Below, piece by piece: positions 48,328 to 59,872 of a DNA stretch of 64,000 nucleotides. Origin of the DNA: Opeltia flavorubescens (lineage: Eukaryota > Ascomycota > Lecanoromycetes > Teloschistales > Teloschistaceae); NCBI GenBank assembly GCA_000442125.1, contig KE546966.1:1723471-1787470 (forward strand), given 5' to 3'. The position numbers and the translations under genes are program-made. Each line of letters starts with the position of its first letter. Position 1 is the stretch's first letter. The notes beneath the pieces were generated by a model, which was given only the letters and a program-made list of their open reading frames with translations, did not search any database and was not told the origin of the DNA.

Positions 48328-49917
48328 ATGTCGACAACCACGGTGATAAACATGCCGGCGGACGAAGTGCACAACCCAATTGCTTCAGATCACCTCTCCT
48401 TCCCTCTTGAGGACAGATCAGTCTCAGTCTCAGGGCAAACGAACCTAGCCACGTTTGGCCAGGGGAGCGGTGCTGTTGCCGATGCGCTGGGGAGGTGGGA
48501 TTATCCTCGCATCAACACCTACCGCTTGGCCGCCATCTTCTTTGCCTTCCTCAATTTTGGAATGAACGATGGATCGTACGGTGCATTGGTTCCTTATGTA
48601 CGCCCTCCTGGCCTCTTCAATTATCCTTTCAAGCTCACCGAATACCGTCCAGATTGAAGCCGACTATCATCTCTCTTACACTGTCACCTCCTTGGTCTTT
48701 CTTTCACCTTTCGCTGGTTACACGGTAGCAGCACTTTTCAGTGATCGCTTGCACCTCTTTTTCGGTCGCCGTGGAATTGCTCTCTTCGCACCTTCGTGCA
48801 AAGTCATCACATATGTTGTCATCGCTACCCACCCTCCATATCCTGCCGTCGTTGCCATTCTCGCGCTCGCAGGCCTTGGAAATGGTCTGGTTGATGCTGC
48901 GTGGAACGCCTGGATAGGGACTTTGGCCCACACCAATCAACTGCTGGGACTATTGCACGGATTCTACGGTCTTGGGGCTACCATCAGTCCTCTCATCTCG
49001 ACTAGCATGATTACCAAGGCAAATCTAGGATGGTGGACTTTTTTCTACCCAATGGCTGCACTTGCCGCAATCGAGATCGTGACTGGAACCCTCGCCTTCT
49101 GGTCCGAGACAGGAACTAAGTACGCCGACGTGAATCGTGCTGATGGCGAGAAGAAAGGGATGACGAGGTTGGCCCTGCGACAGAAGGTAACATGGATCTG
49201 TGCAATGTTCTTACTCTGCTATGTTGGTCTTGAGGGTCAGTGAGATCTCTTTCTGCCCCAATGCATCGAAACCATCTTCCTTGCTAGGTGTCTAATGCTT
49301 ACTACATTCTATAGTATCGCTTGGTGGTTGGATCGTCAATTTTATGATCCGCGTGCGACATGGTGAGCCGTTTTCATCTGGCATGACCGCCACCGGCTTT
49401 TGGCTTGGGATCACAGTCGGCCGGGTCTTTTTGGGTTTCATTACACCACAGGTTGGCGAACGACTTGCCGTCAGTGTCTACCTTCTGGTTTCCGTTGGCT
49501 TCGAGTTAATATTCTGGCTGGTACCGCAATTCATCGTGTCCGCCGTGGCTGTATCCTTCCTTGGATTCTTTATTGGGCCTATATTTCCCTCCACGATCAT
49601 TGCTGTGACAAAGCTGTTGCCTTCAGAGATGCACGTAGCAGCTATCGGATTCAGTGCTGCGATCGGTGGAGGTGGTGCTGCCTTGTAAGTCGATTTAGCG
49701 ATCCTTAACTAGATTCGTTCTCGTTTTCCGAGCATGACTTTTGAGAGGCAGTGAGATAGGGCTGACAACCTTGTGCAGGCTGCCCTTCGCTGTCGGAGCC
49801 ATTGCACAAGCTAGAGGTCCTGCTACATTGCAACCTATCGTTCTAGCTCTCCTGGCCTTACTACTAATTATATGGCTCACTTTGCCGCGAATGCCAAAGC
49901 ATGTTCACCAGGCTTAG
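48328..49917 (+). CDS. MFS transporter, Bsc6-like
   Basis: Major facilitator with 12 expected membrane segments, similar to yeast Bsc6 and fucose-permease-like fungal transporters; substrate unknown. Four exons: 48328-48597, 48653-49235, 49315-49684 and 49779-49917, totalling 454 codons. The N-terminal 60 residues are cytosolic. Then come RLAAIFFAFLNFGMNDGSYG (first span), the SDRLHLFFGRRGIAL loop (the MFS signature between spans 2 and 3), LALAGLGNGLVDAAWNAWIG, GLLHGFYGLGATISPLI and, in the second half, GFWLGITVGRVFLGF and FLGFFIGPIFPSTI. The protein ends shortly after the last span (LALLALLLIIWLTLP). A MITE lies about 220 bp upstream and may affect its expression. Confidence 0.88.
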
Positions 49918-50534
49918 TCTCCCTTTCAGCCCAAATTGTTGACAACTCGGTTAGAGCACTAAGTTGAGGAGGGTACCCACAGCCTGCTAGACTAATTCAA
50001 GATTAAATCACTGGCTAGGCTGACAGCAACATTGCGATACGTATCGATTACTCGATTCCTCACCGCTTACGTGCGAAGAGATACACCATACGGAGTAGAG
50101 GGATAAGCTGTTGACCCAGCCATGTCTCCTCATGGAAGACTTTTATAGACTGAACCAAACGATAGAATAGATCTAATCAACAGATGAATCTACAACAAGA
50201 AGCTCACAAAGTCAGAATGGTTATTGCTCGGCCCGCTGTCGATTGCTGTCCGGCACTGGCTCGTCAAGTTTTGACGCTCAAGTAATTACGGTTGAAGCAA
50301 TCGATTGCGAGGATTTGCATAGACCTCAAGATTCACGAGTGGAGTAATTGTTGTGATTGGAGCATTAGTCTCGAGCCACAGATTTCAACATTCGAGTCTT
50401 CCCAGATTGAAGATGACCAACCATGGCCACAAGGCTTCGTTTCAGACCATCTCGCTGGAAAGTCACTATGGGGAATAAGCTATGTGCTCGCTGCTGTTCC
50501 GCAGCATTACCATACGAACTTGCGTTGCCGGTCC
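49918..50534. other. Convergent 3' regions of the MFS and ATE1 genes
   Basis: 617 bp between converging genes; short frames only. Nothing recognised. Confidence 0.4.
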
Positions 50535-52602
50535 TCAGCCTAGATCAAGAACAAGTTGGCTCATCAGACCCGATCCAAGTGCGGCGGCAAGTTCAGCGAT
50601 GGCACCCTTGAGCGATGACGGATCATTGATATCCCAGGTTACCCAGTCCCTTAGGTCCTGCGCAATTTGTGGTGGTTAGCGACCAGCGTTACACTCGATT
50701 AAAACTTTCCGATAACTCACTTCGAGGTGTACAAACATATTACCTAATTTCAATGTCCACTTGCCAAGGTCAACCGTGTCTTCGACCTCCTTTAAAGACA
50801 TGAGACCGGGCATACGGGAAGCAAATGCACTGCTCTCGCTTTTATGACATAGACCAGCTTCTTGCTGATACTTCTGAAGCTGTCGAAGACTCTCACTGTC
50901 AAGTCCGAGCTCATCAACATTTGTCAATTTGTGGGGTGGGAGATTTAATTGGCGCTCTTGAGACAGTGATACATATTTGCGTGCTGACAGACGAGAGAGA
51001 TAGTCCGCATCAAGCGGATCCCAAGTATACGTTTCTGGATCTATCATTTTGATTAATCGCCAATCCCAGAGCCTGCAGTGACGTTGTGACTGTTTACCTA
51101 GCAAATATGACGGCTGATATTGATTTTTGTAGCGCATCTTGATACAAGAATGGATGTAGAAGCCTCCAAAACCATTAGCAGGGACCTTCGACCTATAAGA
51201 TGAACAGGAAGAAGTCGTACCCATATAATAGTACTGGTATCCTCCTTCAACTGCCAAAGCGATTTCGCGTAACGCGCTCAATTTGCCAAAGTACCAATCC
51301 TTCACGTCCTGATGATAACTATACGGATACAGCGTTCAACATGTTTGCATAAAAACAATATCGCCGAGGACTCACATAAGATATACTGAGCTTACGCAGC
51401 CTGGCAAAAGGTCTAACACCCCCATCGCCACTAGCCGCCCATCTAGGCGGTAGCATTGATGATACGAGCCCAGCTTCTGCTCAACGCCATTTCTAATTTG
51501 ACTGCTCTGCCCAAGACCAGAGCAGAGGAAGCGTCTGAAACCGTTCCTGGTAATTTGACTCGAGCCCTCCTTGTGCACATGACGCTGGTAGTTAGCGAAC
51601 AGTGTGTATCTACTTCTTGGTAAGGAGCTGATTGGTATAGCGATGATTAATAATCATACTTCTCTTCAGTATAGCTGTCTGATTCTAGATGCACTTCGAA
51701 CTTTTTCGCAGGCCTGATGAGCTCCTTGGTTTTCGGATCGATGGGTCGACGAACGTTGATGGATTCAGTCTCATGTACAATTGTCTGGAGGTCAAAGTGG
51801 TTCTTCCGCCACCGTTTTCCCCTAGAAGAGTCATTCATGGTTAGCAGCTCCTATTAGAATGTTCTTCAAAATAGCTAGAGGATGAAGCCCATGAATGAAA
51901 AAGGGACTTACTCGCGGGTCCTTGGGCAGAGCCGAGCAGCCTTGGATTGATAATCGTGGCCTAGGATGAACTTATTCCACGCATTGATGGCTTTTCTATG
52001 GTCTCGGCGAAGTCGACAACATGTCGCATCAAGGCTATTTCGCAGAATTTTAGCCCTTCAGCAGAGACGGCTCGAGGTTCCATTTACCGGATGGTATAAT
52101 TTGGACAGCAAGAATTGCGGCAATCAGGCTTATAGAGATACGTGCCGGAGCTGGTTTACAGGATTTTAGTTTGTGTCATATGATGAATGGTTTGATGCTC
52201 ACCGTCGCCAACCACGGTCTACGAAGCATTGGTACAAAGCAGGGTGTAGTGAGGTCAGACTGGCTCCTATCGATGTACCTGCAAATGGTTGGTTCAGTTA
52301 GAGGCGTTTTGCAAAAACTTGATAAACAAATCTCCCAGGTAAGATCTTGAGGAAAGTGGATGTGCGTACGGCCAGTCGGCGACTTGCAATAACCACAAGG
52401 GGAACTGCCGTAACCTATTCATACATGATCCATCAGTTCTTGTTGATGCCTGGCGCTTCAGTCTACCGATGCAATATTTACTGGGGAAGATATGGAACAA
52501 CGGTGCTGTAAGCCAGCCAAATGTGCACGAGGTGATTGGAGGCACTAGACTGGTTGGAAAACGGGACCACGCACCACGGGGAGCGATGAGTGATTCAGTC
52601 AT
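50535..52602 (-). CDS. ate1: Arginyl-tRNA-protein transferase (Ate1)
   Basis: Transfers Arg from Arg-tRNA to N-terminal Asp/Glu (or oxidised Cys) of proteins, marking them for the N-degron pathway. Eleven exons were traced: 52602-52575, 52414-52370, 52278-52203, 52150-52088, 52034-51912, 51821-51660, 51609-51376, 51318-51221, 51163-51098, 51040-50721 and 50657-50535; they sum to 446 codons with all phases closing. The N-terminal Cys cluster is seen in SSPCGYCKSP and in RNSCCPNYTIRL; DRGWRRSGTYLYKPD, AINAWNKFILG, KRWRKNHFDL, GFRRFLCSGLGQS, SSVYLIYHQDVKDWYFGKLS, ALREIAL and FYIHSCIKMRYK follow as in the family. It is shorter than many metazoan forms but typical for fungi. No sign of damage. Confidence 0.95.
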
Positions 52603-53873
52603 GGCGGGAGCGGGGGTCTGCACAGCCGGCTGCTGTCACTCAGCTAGAAGACGCACAGAGCTTCGAGAACGCTGTCTGTTGGAGGGAAGCAAAGATCATA
52701 GCATTTAGAATAGCTGGATAAAGAGAAATAAGTTGTATGATGACGGACCTACAAGAAGTATTGTTTAGTGGGAAATATCTAAGTAATACGAGTAGACCAT
52801 TCTGGAAGTCTCTGCCATACAGCGATTCCTGATGTTTCGAAAAACCAAGGCGCCTGAGGAAAGTGTGCACGGTCTCCAGGCTTATGCAAGGACTACTAAG
52901 TATTTTTGAATTGCGGTGTGCAGTATACGAACTACCGCAAGGGTGTTGCCAGTCGGACATTTTTCATGCATGGAGGGTACTCTAATATGTATAATGCGTT
53001 TGCGGGCGGTGATTAGCCTTTCAAGTGTGAAGAATAATATACAAACTATGCATCTCGCCGCCAAATGTTTTTCTTGGATCCGTTTTTGAACGCGAAGTAT
53101 AGATCTGCGTTACATCGTCATCAAATGCGGACTGATGCTGCTGTATGTGCCTCGTTACAAATACTAGGACTTGGTAGTACTTGTTTTTAGGACGTGGTAC
53201 TCGTAACGGGCATCGCATTCTTCGGACAGGACCAGATCCATGTAGCCAGAACAGCTGTATCACAACCTGAGGGGCCGATTCCAACTGCGATTTTGGAGGC
53301 TTGAAGGGTAGTACTGCTAACCGCAGAGGATCCAGAGATGTTCGGTACCCCAGGGTCTGGAGGCCTTCTAACGTGCGTGGGGGTTGCTAGCTAGGCGGTT
53401 CCCTCGGCAGAAATAGGTGGACAATCAAATTCTTGTTACCAACCTACATTAGCTGCCAGTCTTCCCTTCCCACCTCGAAGTAAATCTTCGTCCCTACTAC
53501 TTAATTGCTGGCCTTCTGTCAAGGACGGCTTACCTTGCACCTTCATCATGTCAACACATCTCCTCCTAACATCCAAGCGGATCGTCCTTCATTCTCAGTC
53601 TCGGCCTCCCCGGGACTGAAGGAAAACCCCCTCGGCCCCTTTAACTCCTACACCGCCTGACCCATCTTTCCCAACAGCCGTTGCCCTTCCTTGGAACACT
53701 CAACACTGTGACCCAACCCGGGGTAAACTCGATCGTGGCCCGAAGACAGCAGGATACACCTTTTTGAGTCCATTTGCAAAAAACTAGTAAAACACCTGAA
53801 ATATCAGGTCTCCACCGAAGCCTGGAACTTTTTTCAATTTCCCTCAAGCCTTTGAAACACGGTCATCCAGAAA
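52603..53873. other. Divergent promoter, ATE1 / Nudix genes
   Basis: 1.27 kb between divergent starts. Several minus-strand frames are open for 60-106 codons without domains or splice logic. CT-rich tracts precede the Nudix start, common in fungal promoters. No gene supported. Confidence 0.4.
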
Positions 53874-54447
53874 ATGGCTCAAAATCTTGCTGCCACTGCG
53901 CGCACTGGCCGAGACAACCAGAGTAAGTGTCGCCTAAATGTAGCTGCTGCCTAGAAAAGCAATTGACAACTGCTAATGGTTTCAAACCTCTTTACTAATA
54001 CTGTTTGCAAACTTAGGATATGGCGCTCAAGGAGAACGACTAGTGGCCGGAGTTGTTCCTCTTTCTAACGACAAGACGAAAGTGCTACTCATACAATCTA
54101 CCCGCCGTGGCGGCTGGGTGCTTCCCAAAGGCGGTTGGGAAATGGATGAAGGAACAGCGCAAGAGGCAGCCTGCCGTGAGGCATGGGAAGAGGCGGGCAT
54201 TGTCTGCACAGTGCTCAAAGACTTGGGCACAGTCCCAGAAATGCGTGCTCCCCAGGAGCTTACCCCCAAGGCTCCCAAGGCGGCCTATCAATTCTACGAG
54301 GTCCGCGTCGATCGGGAAGCTGCCGATTGGCCAGAAAAGGACAAACGAGGAAGGCAGTGGATGCCATACCAGCAGGCCAAACAGGCACTCGTCACCCGGC
54401 CGGAGCTGCTTGAAGCCTTGAACCGGAGCTCTATCTTAAAGCAATGA
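53874..54447 (+). CDS. Nudix hydrolase, diphosphoinositol-polyphosphate phosphatase type
   Basis: Small Nudix enzyme of the Aps1/Ddp1/DIPP group, which removes beta-phosphates from inositol pyrophosphates and cleaves diadenosine polyphosphates. Two exons, 53874-53922 and 54017-54447, encode 159 residues. The Nudix box runs from GGWEMDEGTAQEAACREAWE into EAGI, matching GX5EX7REUXEEXGU. Before it is RGGWVLPKGGWE and after it a YQFYEVRVDREAADWPEKDK segment characteristic of DIPPs. The first exon is short and unstructured (MAQNLAATARTGRDNQ), followed by RYGAQGERLVAGVVPLS. Specificity is inferred from family. Confidence 0.92.
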
Positions 54448-55289
54448 AATATTCATCCCGTCATGAGTGGGGCTAAACTTCCATGCTGTCAAAAGTTTCA
54501 ACTTAGAGAGGGCGGTGTTCTTTCTTTCCACTGCACAAATCAGCAAAAGAGTATAGTGTTTCCAGCAGGGTTCCGCGAGATAATACTGAAACCGCCTGAG
54601 ACGATCAATGATTCCTGGCATCTGCTTGGCTCAGAAAACTTAATTTTAAATTCGGATACTAAGGTATTTTTCTATGAGCACTCTCTGGTCCCAGACAGCC
54701 AGAAAAATTTATACCATTCTTCCGCGAGGAGCACGAACCCGTTGTATTTCCCACTACGAAGAGTTGTGATGATTTTCCATCCTCTATTTAAACTATAGAC
54801 ACAGCTATCACAGAAGCAGTAGCCTCGATTATCTTCGTATCAACGTTACTAGGATTCCCATTTCAACCCAAGCAGTCACGGTCACAGTCCTAGCCAAGTC
54901 CCAGCCCAAGTTGGCTACATTGCTCTAAAGCCTCTTCCCAGATGATGAAGTCCATACAACTTGTTTCTTGAGATGCGATTCAGTTCCTGTAACTTCACTA
55001 TCTCCCAGGGTACACGGCTGATTGGGAATACTTCTGTCCTTGCTTTCAGCCTGGCACTAGTGATGGTTGTCCCAATATCTATCTTCTTTTGAGCACAATC
55101 TACAGGTGTTACTGGGCTCTTAGGTCTGAAAATCAACCATTAATTAGGTCCACTCATTCCTCCAAATGAATTCCACACTGAGGTCATGCCAACGCTGATT
55201 GTCAGTCGGATAAGCATATGCCTTGTAAGGCGAAAGCTAGTCCCTAGTTGTCGTCATTGTGGAACGGTCCGAGGATAAACTCCCGATTA
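54448..55289. other. Intergenic, Nudix 3' flank
   Basis: 840 bp; a 111-codon plus-strand frame right behind the Nudix stop has no domain and is taken as chance in 3' sequence. Confidence 0.4.
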
Positions 55290-55812
55290 TCACAAACGGC
55301 ATTCCTCCAAGTGAAATTTGTACAAACATGGACAGACCGTCTCCCCCGTAGAAATTGTAAGAATATCAAATGGTCTCTTACATATCTTGATCATGCACGA
55401 TGGGTAGCTTGATAGCCTCAAATGGTCGGAGTGAATACATGTAATGGGTCCATTCCTCTGAACGAGTCGAAAGCGATCACAGTCAACCTTCTTGTGCGTC
55501 AACAAACCTGCTGACATATGTTGCTGGATTTCACGCTAAATGCCATTTACTCGTGTATGGGAGACCTTGTGTAGTATATCAATGCAGTCCAGAGAAGCTT
55601 GAGGACTGCTTTAGGTATACCGTTGGAGGGGAACACTCAATCCCTCTTGCTAAGAGAATTCTATCAGTACATCCAACAAGGTGGAAGGCTGTCGCTCTAT
55701 GATCATCTGCTTCGAGAAAGAAACACTCGAACGGCACCTTTGATAGTTGAAGACATTTCTGCCCACCAGTGAGCTTTGTCGCTCGAAGCTGAAGAAGCTT
55801 GCTGAACATCAT
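55290..55812 (-). CDS. Candidate small two-exon gene, unknown function
   Basis: Two minus-strand frames join in frame through a possible 85-nt intron: 55812-55621 and 55535-55290 give 146 codons starting at an ATG pair (MMFSKLLQLRATKLTGGQK). The junction GTATAC...TTTAG is acceptable, though the branch site is weak. The product is Cys-rich (about ten Cys, e.g. KVPFECFFLEADD, SYPSCMIKICKRPF, GETVCPCLYKFHLEECRL) and reads like protein, but I recognise no family. It overlaps in antisense the first bases of the C2H2-like frame that follows. It may equally be chance open sequence. Confidence 0.28.
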
Positions 55813-56632
55813 CGTAGTGAGCAGACCGACTGCTCGACCACATCGACCATCAATCCAGACCTACCTCAACAACACCGAGGACTCGAGACTACCGCAGCAG
55901 CTTGCTCAGCAGTCGACATTGCCCTCCATTGTGCGCTGTCGCACACGCGGTTCTAATGATCCAACCTCAAGAAGCAATGGCACCTCGTTACTGCTTTCAG
56001 GTAGTGACCATACAAGGGATAGTGCAACACAGGACCTTGCCGCCTTGACGAGAGCATCGAGCCTCAAGAGTTCGGCGTCTATACCAACGTCGATGGCAGC
56101 AAGATACTTGGATACCGTCCCTCTCCTTGAACAAGATCAAAACGGCGCTTTGGTGGCTGGCCCGAACCGACGGCCGCGGATCCTGGAATGCCCATTCAAT
56201 CTTCTGTATTGTCTCGAGGACTTTGCGGATTCCAACTACCGGGAATGGATCCTTCACAGCCTGACCCATTTTGGCCAAGTGAATCCGCCGAGATTGAACA
56301 GGTGCTGCTTCTGCGAGGCGGTCTTCGAATCCCACGACGGAGTCCGGAGCTGGCATGAGCGGATGGACCATGTCTTTCTCCATCATCGACTTGGCCATTC
56401 TTTGTCTTGCGCCCGTCCAGACTTCCAGCTCTACACCTACCTTTGGAACAACCGTGTGATCAGCGACGCTGATTACCGAGACATCAAAGGAAATAGTGAG
56501 GACCGATCGAGGCATGTAGTGGCGTATCCAACACCTCCAGTGTCTCCGAATGAGCGCAGTGTCGCCGTCGTACACACCGCATTTTCAAGCTCTCGTCATG
56601 ATCGCCGTCGAGGCTTGGGATTAGCTCGCTGA
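55799..56632 (+). CDS. Fungal C2H2-like protein (5' end unresolved)
   Basis: An open frame of 278 codons whose C-terminal half resembles a widespread, uncharacterised fungal group with degenerate C2H2 fingers: ILECPFNLLYCLEDFADSNY, REWILHSLTHFGQVNPP, RCCFCEAVFESHDGVRSWHE and RMDHVFLHHRLGHSLS, followed by RPDFQLYTYLWNNRVISDAD. Paired Cys and His occur in C..C and H...H spacings that could bind zinc. The N-terminal part is Ser/Thr/Arg-rich. No ATG opens this frame at its left end; the first in-frame ATG is at 56,093, so either the protein starts there (179 residues) or an upstream exon exists that I could not find. Confidence 0.6.
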   Translation: MLNIIVVSRPTARPHRPSIQTYLNNTEDSRLPQQLAQQSTLPSIVRCRTRGSNDPTSRSNGTSLLLSGSDHTRDSATQDLAALTRASSLKSSASIPTSMAARYLDTVPLLEQDQNGALVAGPNRRPRILECPFNLLYCLEDFADSNYREWILHSLTHFGQVNPPRLNRCCFCEAVFESHDGVRSWHERMDHVFLHHRLGHSLSCARPDFQLYTYLWNNRVISDADYRDIKGNSEDRSRHVVAYPTPPVSPNERSVAVVHTAFSSSRHDRRRGLGLAR

Positions 56633-58400
56633 TCAGCCCTGAGTATTGCGGTCGCAGTCCGTGCACCACATTAACAAATTTTCTATATATTCGCTTTCTT
56701 CGTCTTACTCGACTCTTGGTACAGCCCGGCGTTCAGGAATTCAAATCTGATATGATGATAGGGGCTGGCCTCTGGAAAAAGGAGTGGGAATTCAATCTGA
56801 TTGCTGTTGGTGCTGTTAGTATCATCTTGAATGGAACTTGATATTATCCTAATTTACACGAAGCGTTAGCAAAAGTGAACAATTTGCTGGTGTGGGGATA
56901 GGAAAAAGGGGCAGAAAGAGTAGTGCCTGAGCGAGCGCAAGCGACAGGGATCATTCGACTTGCCTTCACCTTTCCTTGGACGTGCCGAATTTAATTTTGC
57001 CACCAATCATCTAATCCAAGCAGATAAGTATTTTGTCGAAATGTATTTGCTGCAACACTGCAATAGCATGGCAACGATTCTATCCTAGAACACTTACTTT
57101 CTGGCATTTTTCCAAATCCTGAGATGGTAGGTAGTGGGGAGCTTTTCATATCGGGTTTCTGGAGAGATGATTTTGATGATGCTAGCTATCTAATACTTCC
57201 AGATCTCCCACACTTCTACTCTTCTCCCGAATTTTTTTACGCTGCTGCCTAGCCATACTTTTGTGGGTCTCATGTTCGTTCCCGTTGCAGCCTTACCGCC
57301 TCTCAACTCACCTTACAATGCTATGCGGCCCGATTAGGTTGGATTTGGGTAAGCGTCGAGTGATTACTCTTCGGTCTGCGCACATTTATGGTAAGCCTGA
57401 GCATCTGAGCGTGTATCTCTTCAACCATATCATACATCTTCTGTAAGGAGTGAAGACGTCCTGCCCTTCTGTTCCCCATATGACTCCCCCCGAGCCTCTA
57501 TGAAAGAAGAGAAGGGTGGGACCACCAGGGACGCATTGTAAAACAAAGGTGATATTGTGCGTTCTTTGCTCTAGGCCTTACTTCTAGTTCACAACTCCGT
57601 CACAACACGTCCTCGACTGCCTAGGTACGGGCGAATAAGACCCTGTTAGCTCTGACAGGCAAAGAGCTTCTTTTGCCGCACTTTCATTGGGTCCATGGGC
57701 AGGTTCCAAGGTTCAACTTAGAAATGGATGACAGAGTTAATGAGCTGTCAATCTAACACAATGGCGATATATGTTCCGCTACCTCGAAGATGCCACAAGT
57801 GCGCAGACCGTTCACATTATAATGTTATAATAAAAGACAATTCCGCGAACGGTATCGTAAGAATGTAGTATACACTTTGGAGTTGGCAGTCATTTAATCT
57901 TCAAAAATATAATCCTTGCTTTTGAGCTATAGTTTTGGATCATTGCATTAAAAAAGACATGATACACTGCCTGATAGACATACTGGGCTAAAGCTTGCAC
58001 CTGCTGTCGGATCGGTGATTTTCTATACCGCATTCTGTGTTCGGCGCTCAGCCAACGAGACGCGAATCATGTATTTGCTGATCCAAGACATGAAAGTGAC
58101 GAGTGCAGGAGGCGAAGTTCTTGGCCACCTGTGCAGCACAACGAACAGTCACCCATATTCTCGAAAGAGGCTCGGGTGTGGCTTCCGGACCAAATGCTAT
58201 CGGAATGAGTCTGTAAGGCGAGCCAAGCAAGGCGGGGAAACTCCATTTCTGCTGCGCCATTTAGATTTGTCTAGAAGGATAGAATGCGAATGCTTTTAAA
58301 GTAACTTGCCCAATGCACTTGATTCCTCCTTGTAACCACCGACGACCACCACACAATACGAAACTCAGTCCAAGCCTGTTATTATCCTCATAAAGCGAAC
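56633..58400. other. 1.8-kb intergenic region
   Basis: Between the C2H2-like and calcipressin genes. Short frames only (for example 58,015-58,299) and no domain or RNA gene recognised. Includes the calcipressin promoter. Confidence 0.4.
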
Positions 58401-59239
58401 ATGTTTGACCAGAGCGTCTCTCCTCCCTCGTCCCCTCCAACATTTCCAGAACCCAACCGGACCGAGCGCCCTCTCTCTCTCGACCTCTCGGACATTCCGC
58501 CCCTCACATCACCCTCTGCACCATCAAACACCCTCTTGATAACAGTCGGCCATCCCTGAATTCCCTTGTCTGCTCCCAACCCCCCCATACTGACCTTCCG
58601 CCTCCCCAGGATCTCCACGACCCTTCAATCTTCCACCCGACCTCGCTCCTCCAAATCCGCACTCTTATCTCCAACGAAACTCCGCTTCATTCATTCTCTC
58701 CACTCAAATCCTTCCGCCGCATCGTCGCCTCCTTCTACACCATATCCGACGCCATCACAATCCATAATGTCCTCTCTTCCACACCCATCATGAATTCGCG
58801 CCCGCGCGTCTACTTTGGCCAACCGACCCCCATCGAGGTCACAGATCAGCATCTTCAAGCGCCCCAGAGCCAGAAAATGTTTTTCATCTCCCCGCCACCG
58901 AGCCCGCCATTCGGTTGGGAGGTTCGGGAGGAAGGACCGCCAAACAAAGAGGTTCATGCGGAAGATTTGGCGAGTGCACTAGCAGGACTAAGACAGAGGC
59001 CGGAGGCGGTGGATCAGAGGGACGAAGAGGATCGAGGGGACGAGGAAGCTGGGGGGAGACGAAGAAGTGGAAGTACGGCGACGATGGTATTTCAGCCGGA
59101 TCAGCATGGAGGTAGTCCAGGGTTACCTGCTGTAATGGTAGAGGACACGACGGGGAGCGAAGGGGAGAGTCCTGTCGACGGGGGGAAGATACTGGCGCAT
59201 ACGGCGAGGCCGCCCGTAGAGTTAATGCAAGATTCATAA
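58401..59239 (+). CDS. Calcipressin (calcineurin regulator, RCAN family)
   Basis: Binds and modulates calcineurin, the Ca2+/calmodulin phosphatase (yeast Rcn1, Cryptococcus Cbp1). Two exons, 58401-58544 and 58610-59239, encode 257 residues. An RRM-like fold is suggested by NTLLITDLHDPSIFHPTSL and FRRIVASFYTISDAITIHNV, then RPRVYFGQPTP. The hallmark motif is intact: KMFFISPPPSPPFGWEVREE (FLISPPxSPPxxW). The C-terminal 100 residues are acidic and low-complexity and contain a second conserved region (TATMVFQPDQ, PAVMVEDTTG). The intron uses a GTCGGC donor, unusual but needed to join the RRM strands in frame. Confidence 0.92.
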
Positions 59240-59872
59240 AGGAACTAGGTCTTGGGAACGGTCTGTCCTTACATGCATTGCGAACGGCGTACGAGTGGTT
59301 GGAAGCGTACATCTTACGGTGCTCCAATGTAGGAGTTTGGGGGAGAGGACAGAGTTTATCTACAGATTCTTATTGTAGAGAGGTTGCCACAATGAATACA
59401 ATGAATTGGTTTTGCCTGAAGCTCCCGTGGCGAAATTCTACAACATCTAAATCCTCACATCGATACTTCCCATTCTATGACTCCACCAGGACCAATTTTA
59501 GATTTCCCGTCCAAACCAACGTACACATGTACAGAATGCTCCGAGATGGAAAACCCCCAAGTGACACTCATGGTGACAAGACGGCGATACATTGCCAGGT
59601 CAAGGAAGTATAGCATGACGCTAGATCTCCCCGGACCATGGGCATGATTTGGATCTGCGCATACTGACTGATTGGCACGCCATGGGAGGAACGATGTGAC
59701 AACTTAAAGTAATGCGGGTTGTGTTCTATGGCCTTATCTGTAACGACTGGGGATAGAAGCAAAGGGAACTTGATATCAATGTGGCAATAAGATGGAGAAG
59801 GAGATATCCTGACTTGTTTCTCTTTCTGATGCATTAAATTTTCCTTACCTTGAACGTACAAAATATCAAGTC
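59240..59872. other. Convergent 3' regions, calcipressin / RING-CH genes
   Basis: 630 bp between converging genes; no supported feature. Confidence 0.4.

Noticed and set aside
54463-54798. 111-codon frame directly after the Nudix gene
   Set aside because: No domain, ordinary 3' position and no splice connection to the Nudix frame.
58884-59327. 147-codon minus-strand frame opposite calcipressin
   Set aside because: Antisense shadow of the repetitive acidic calcipressin tail.
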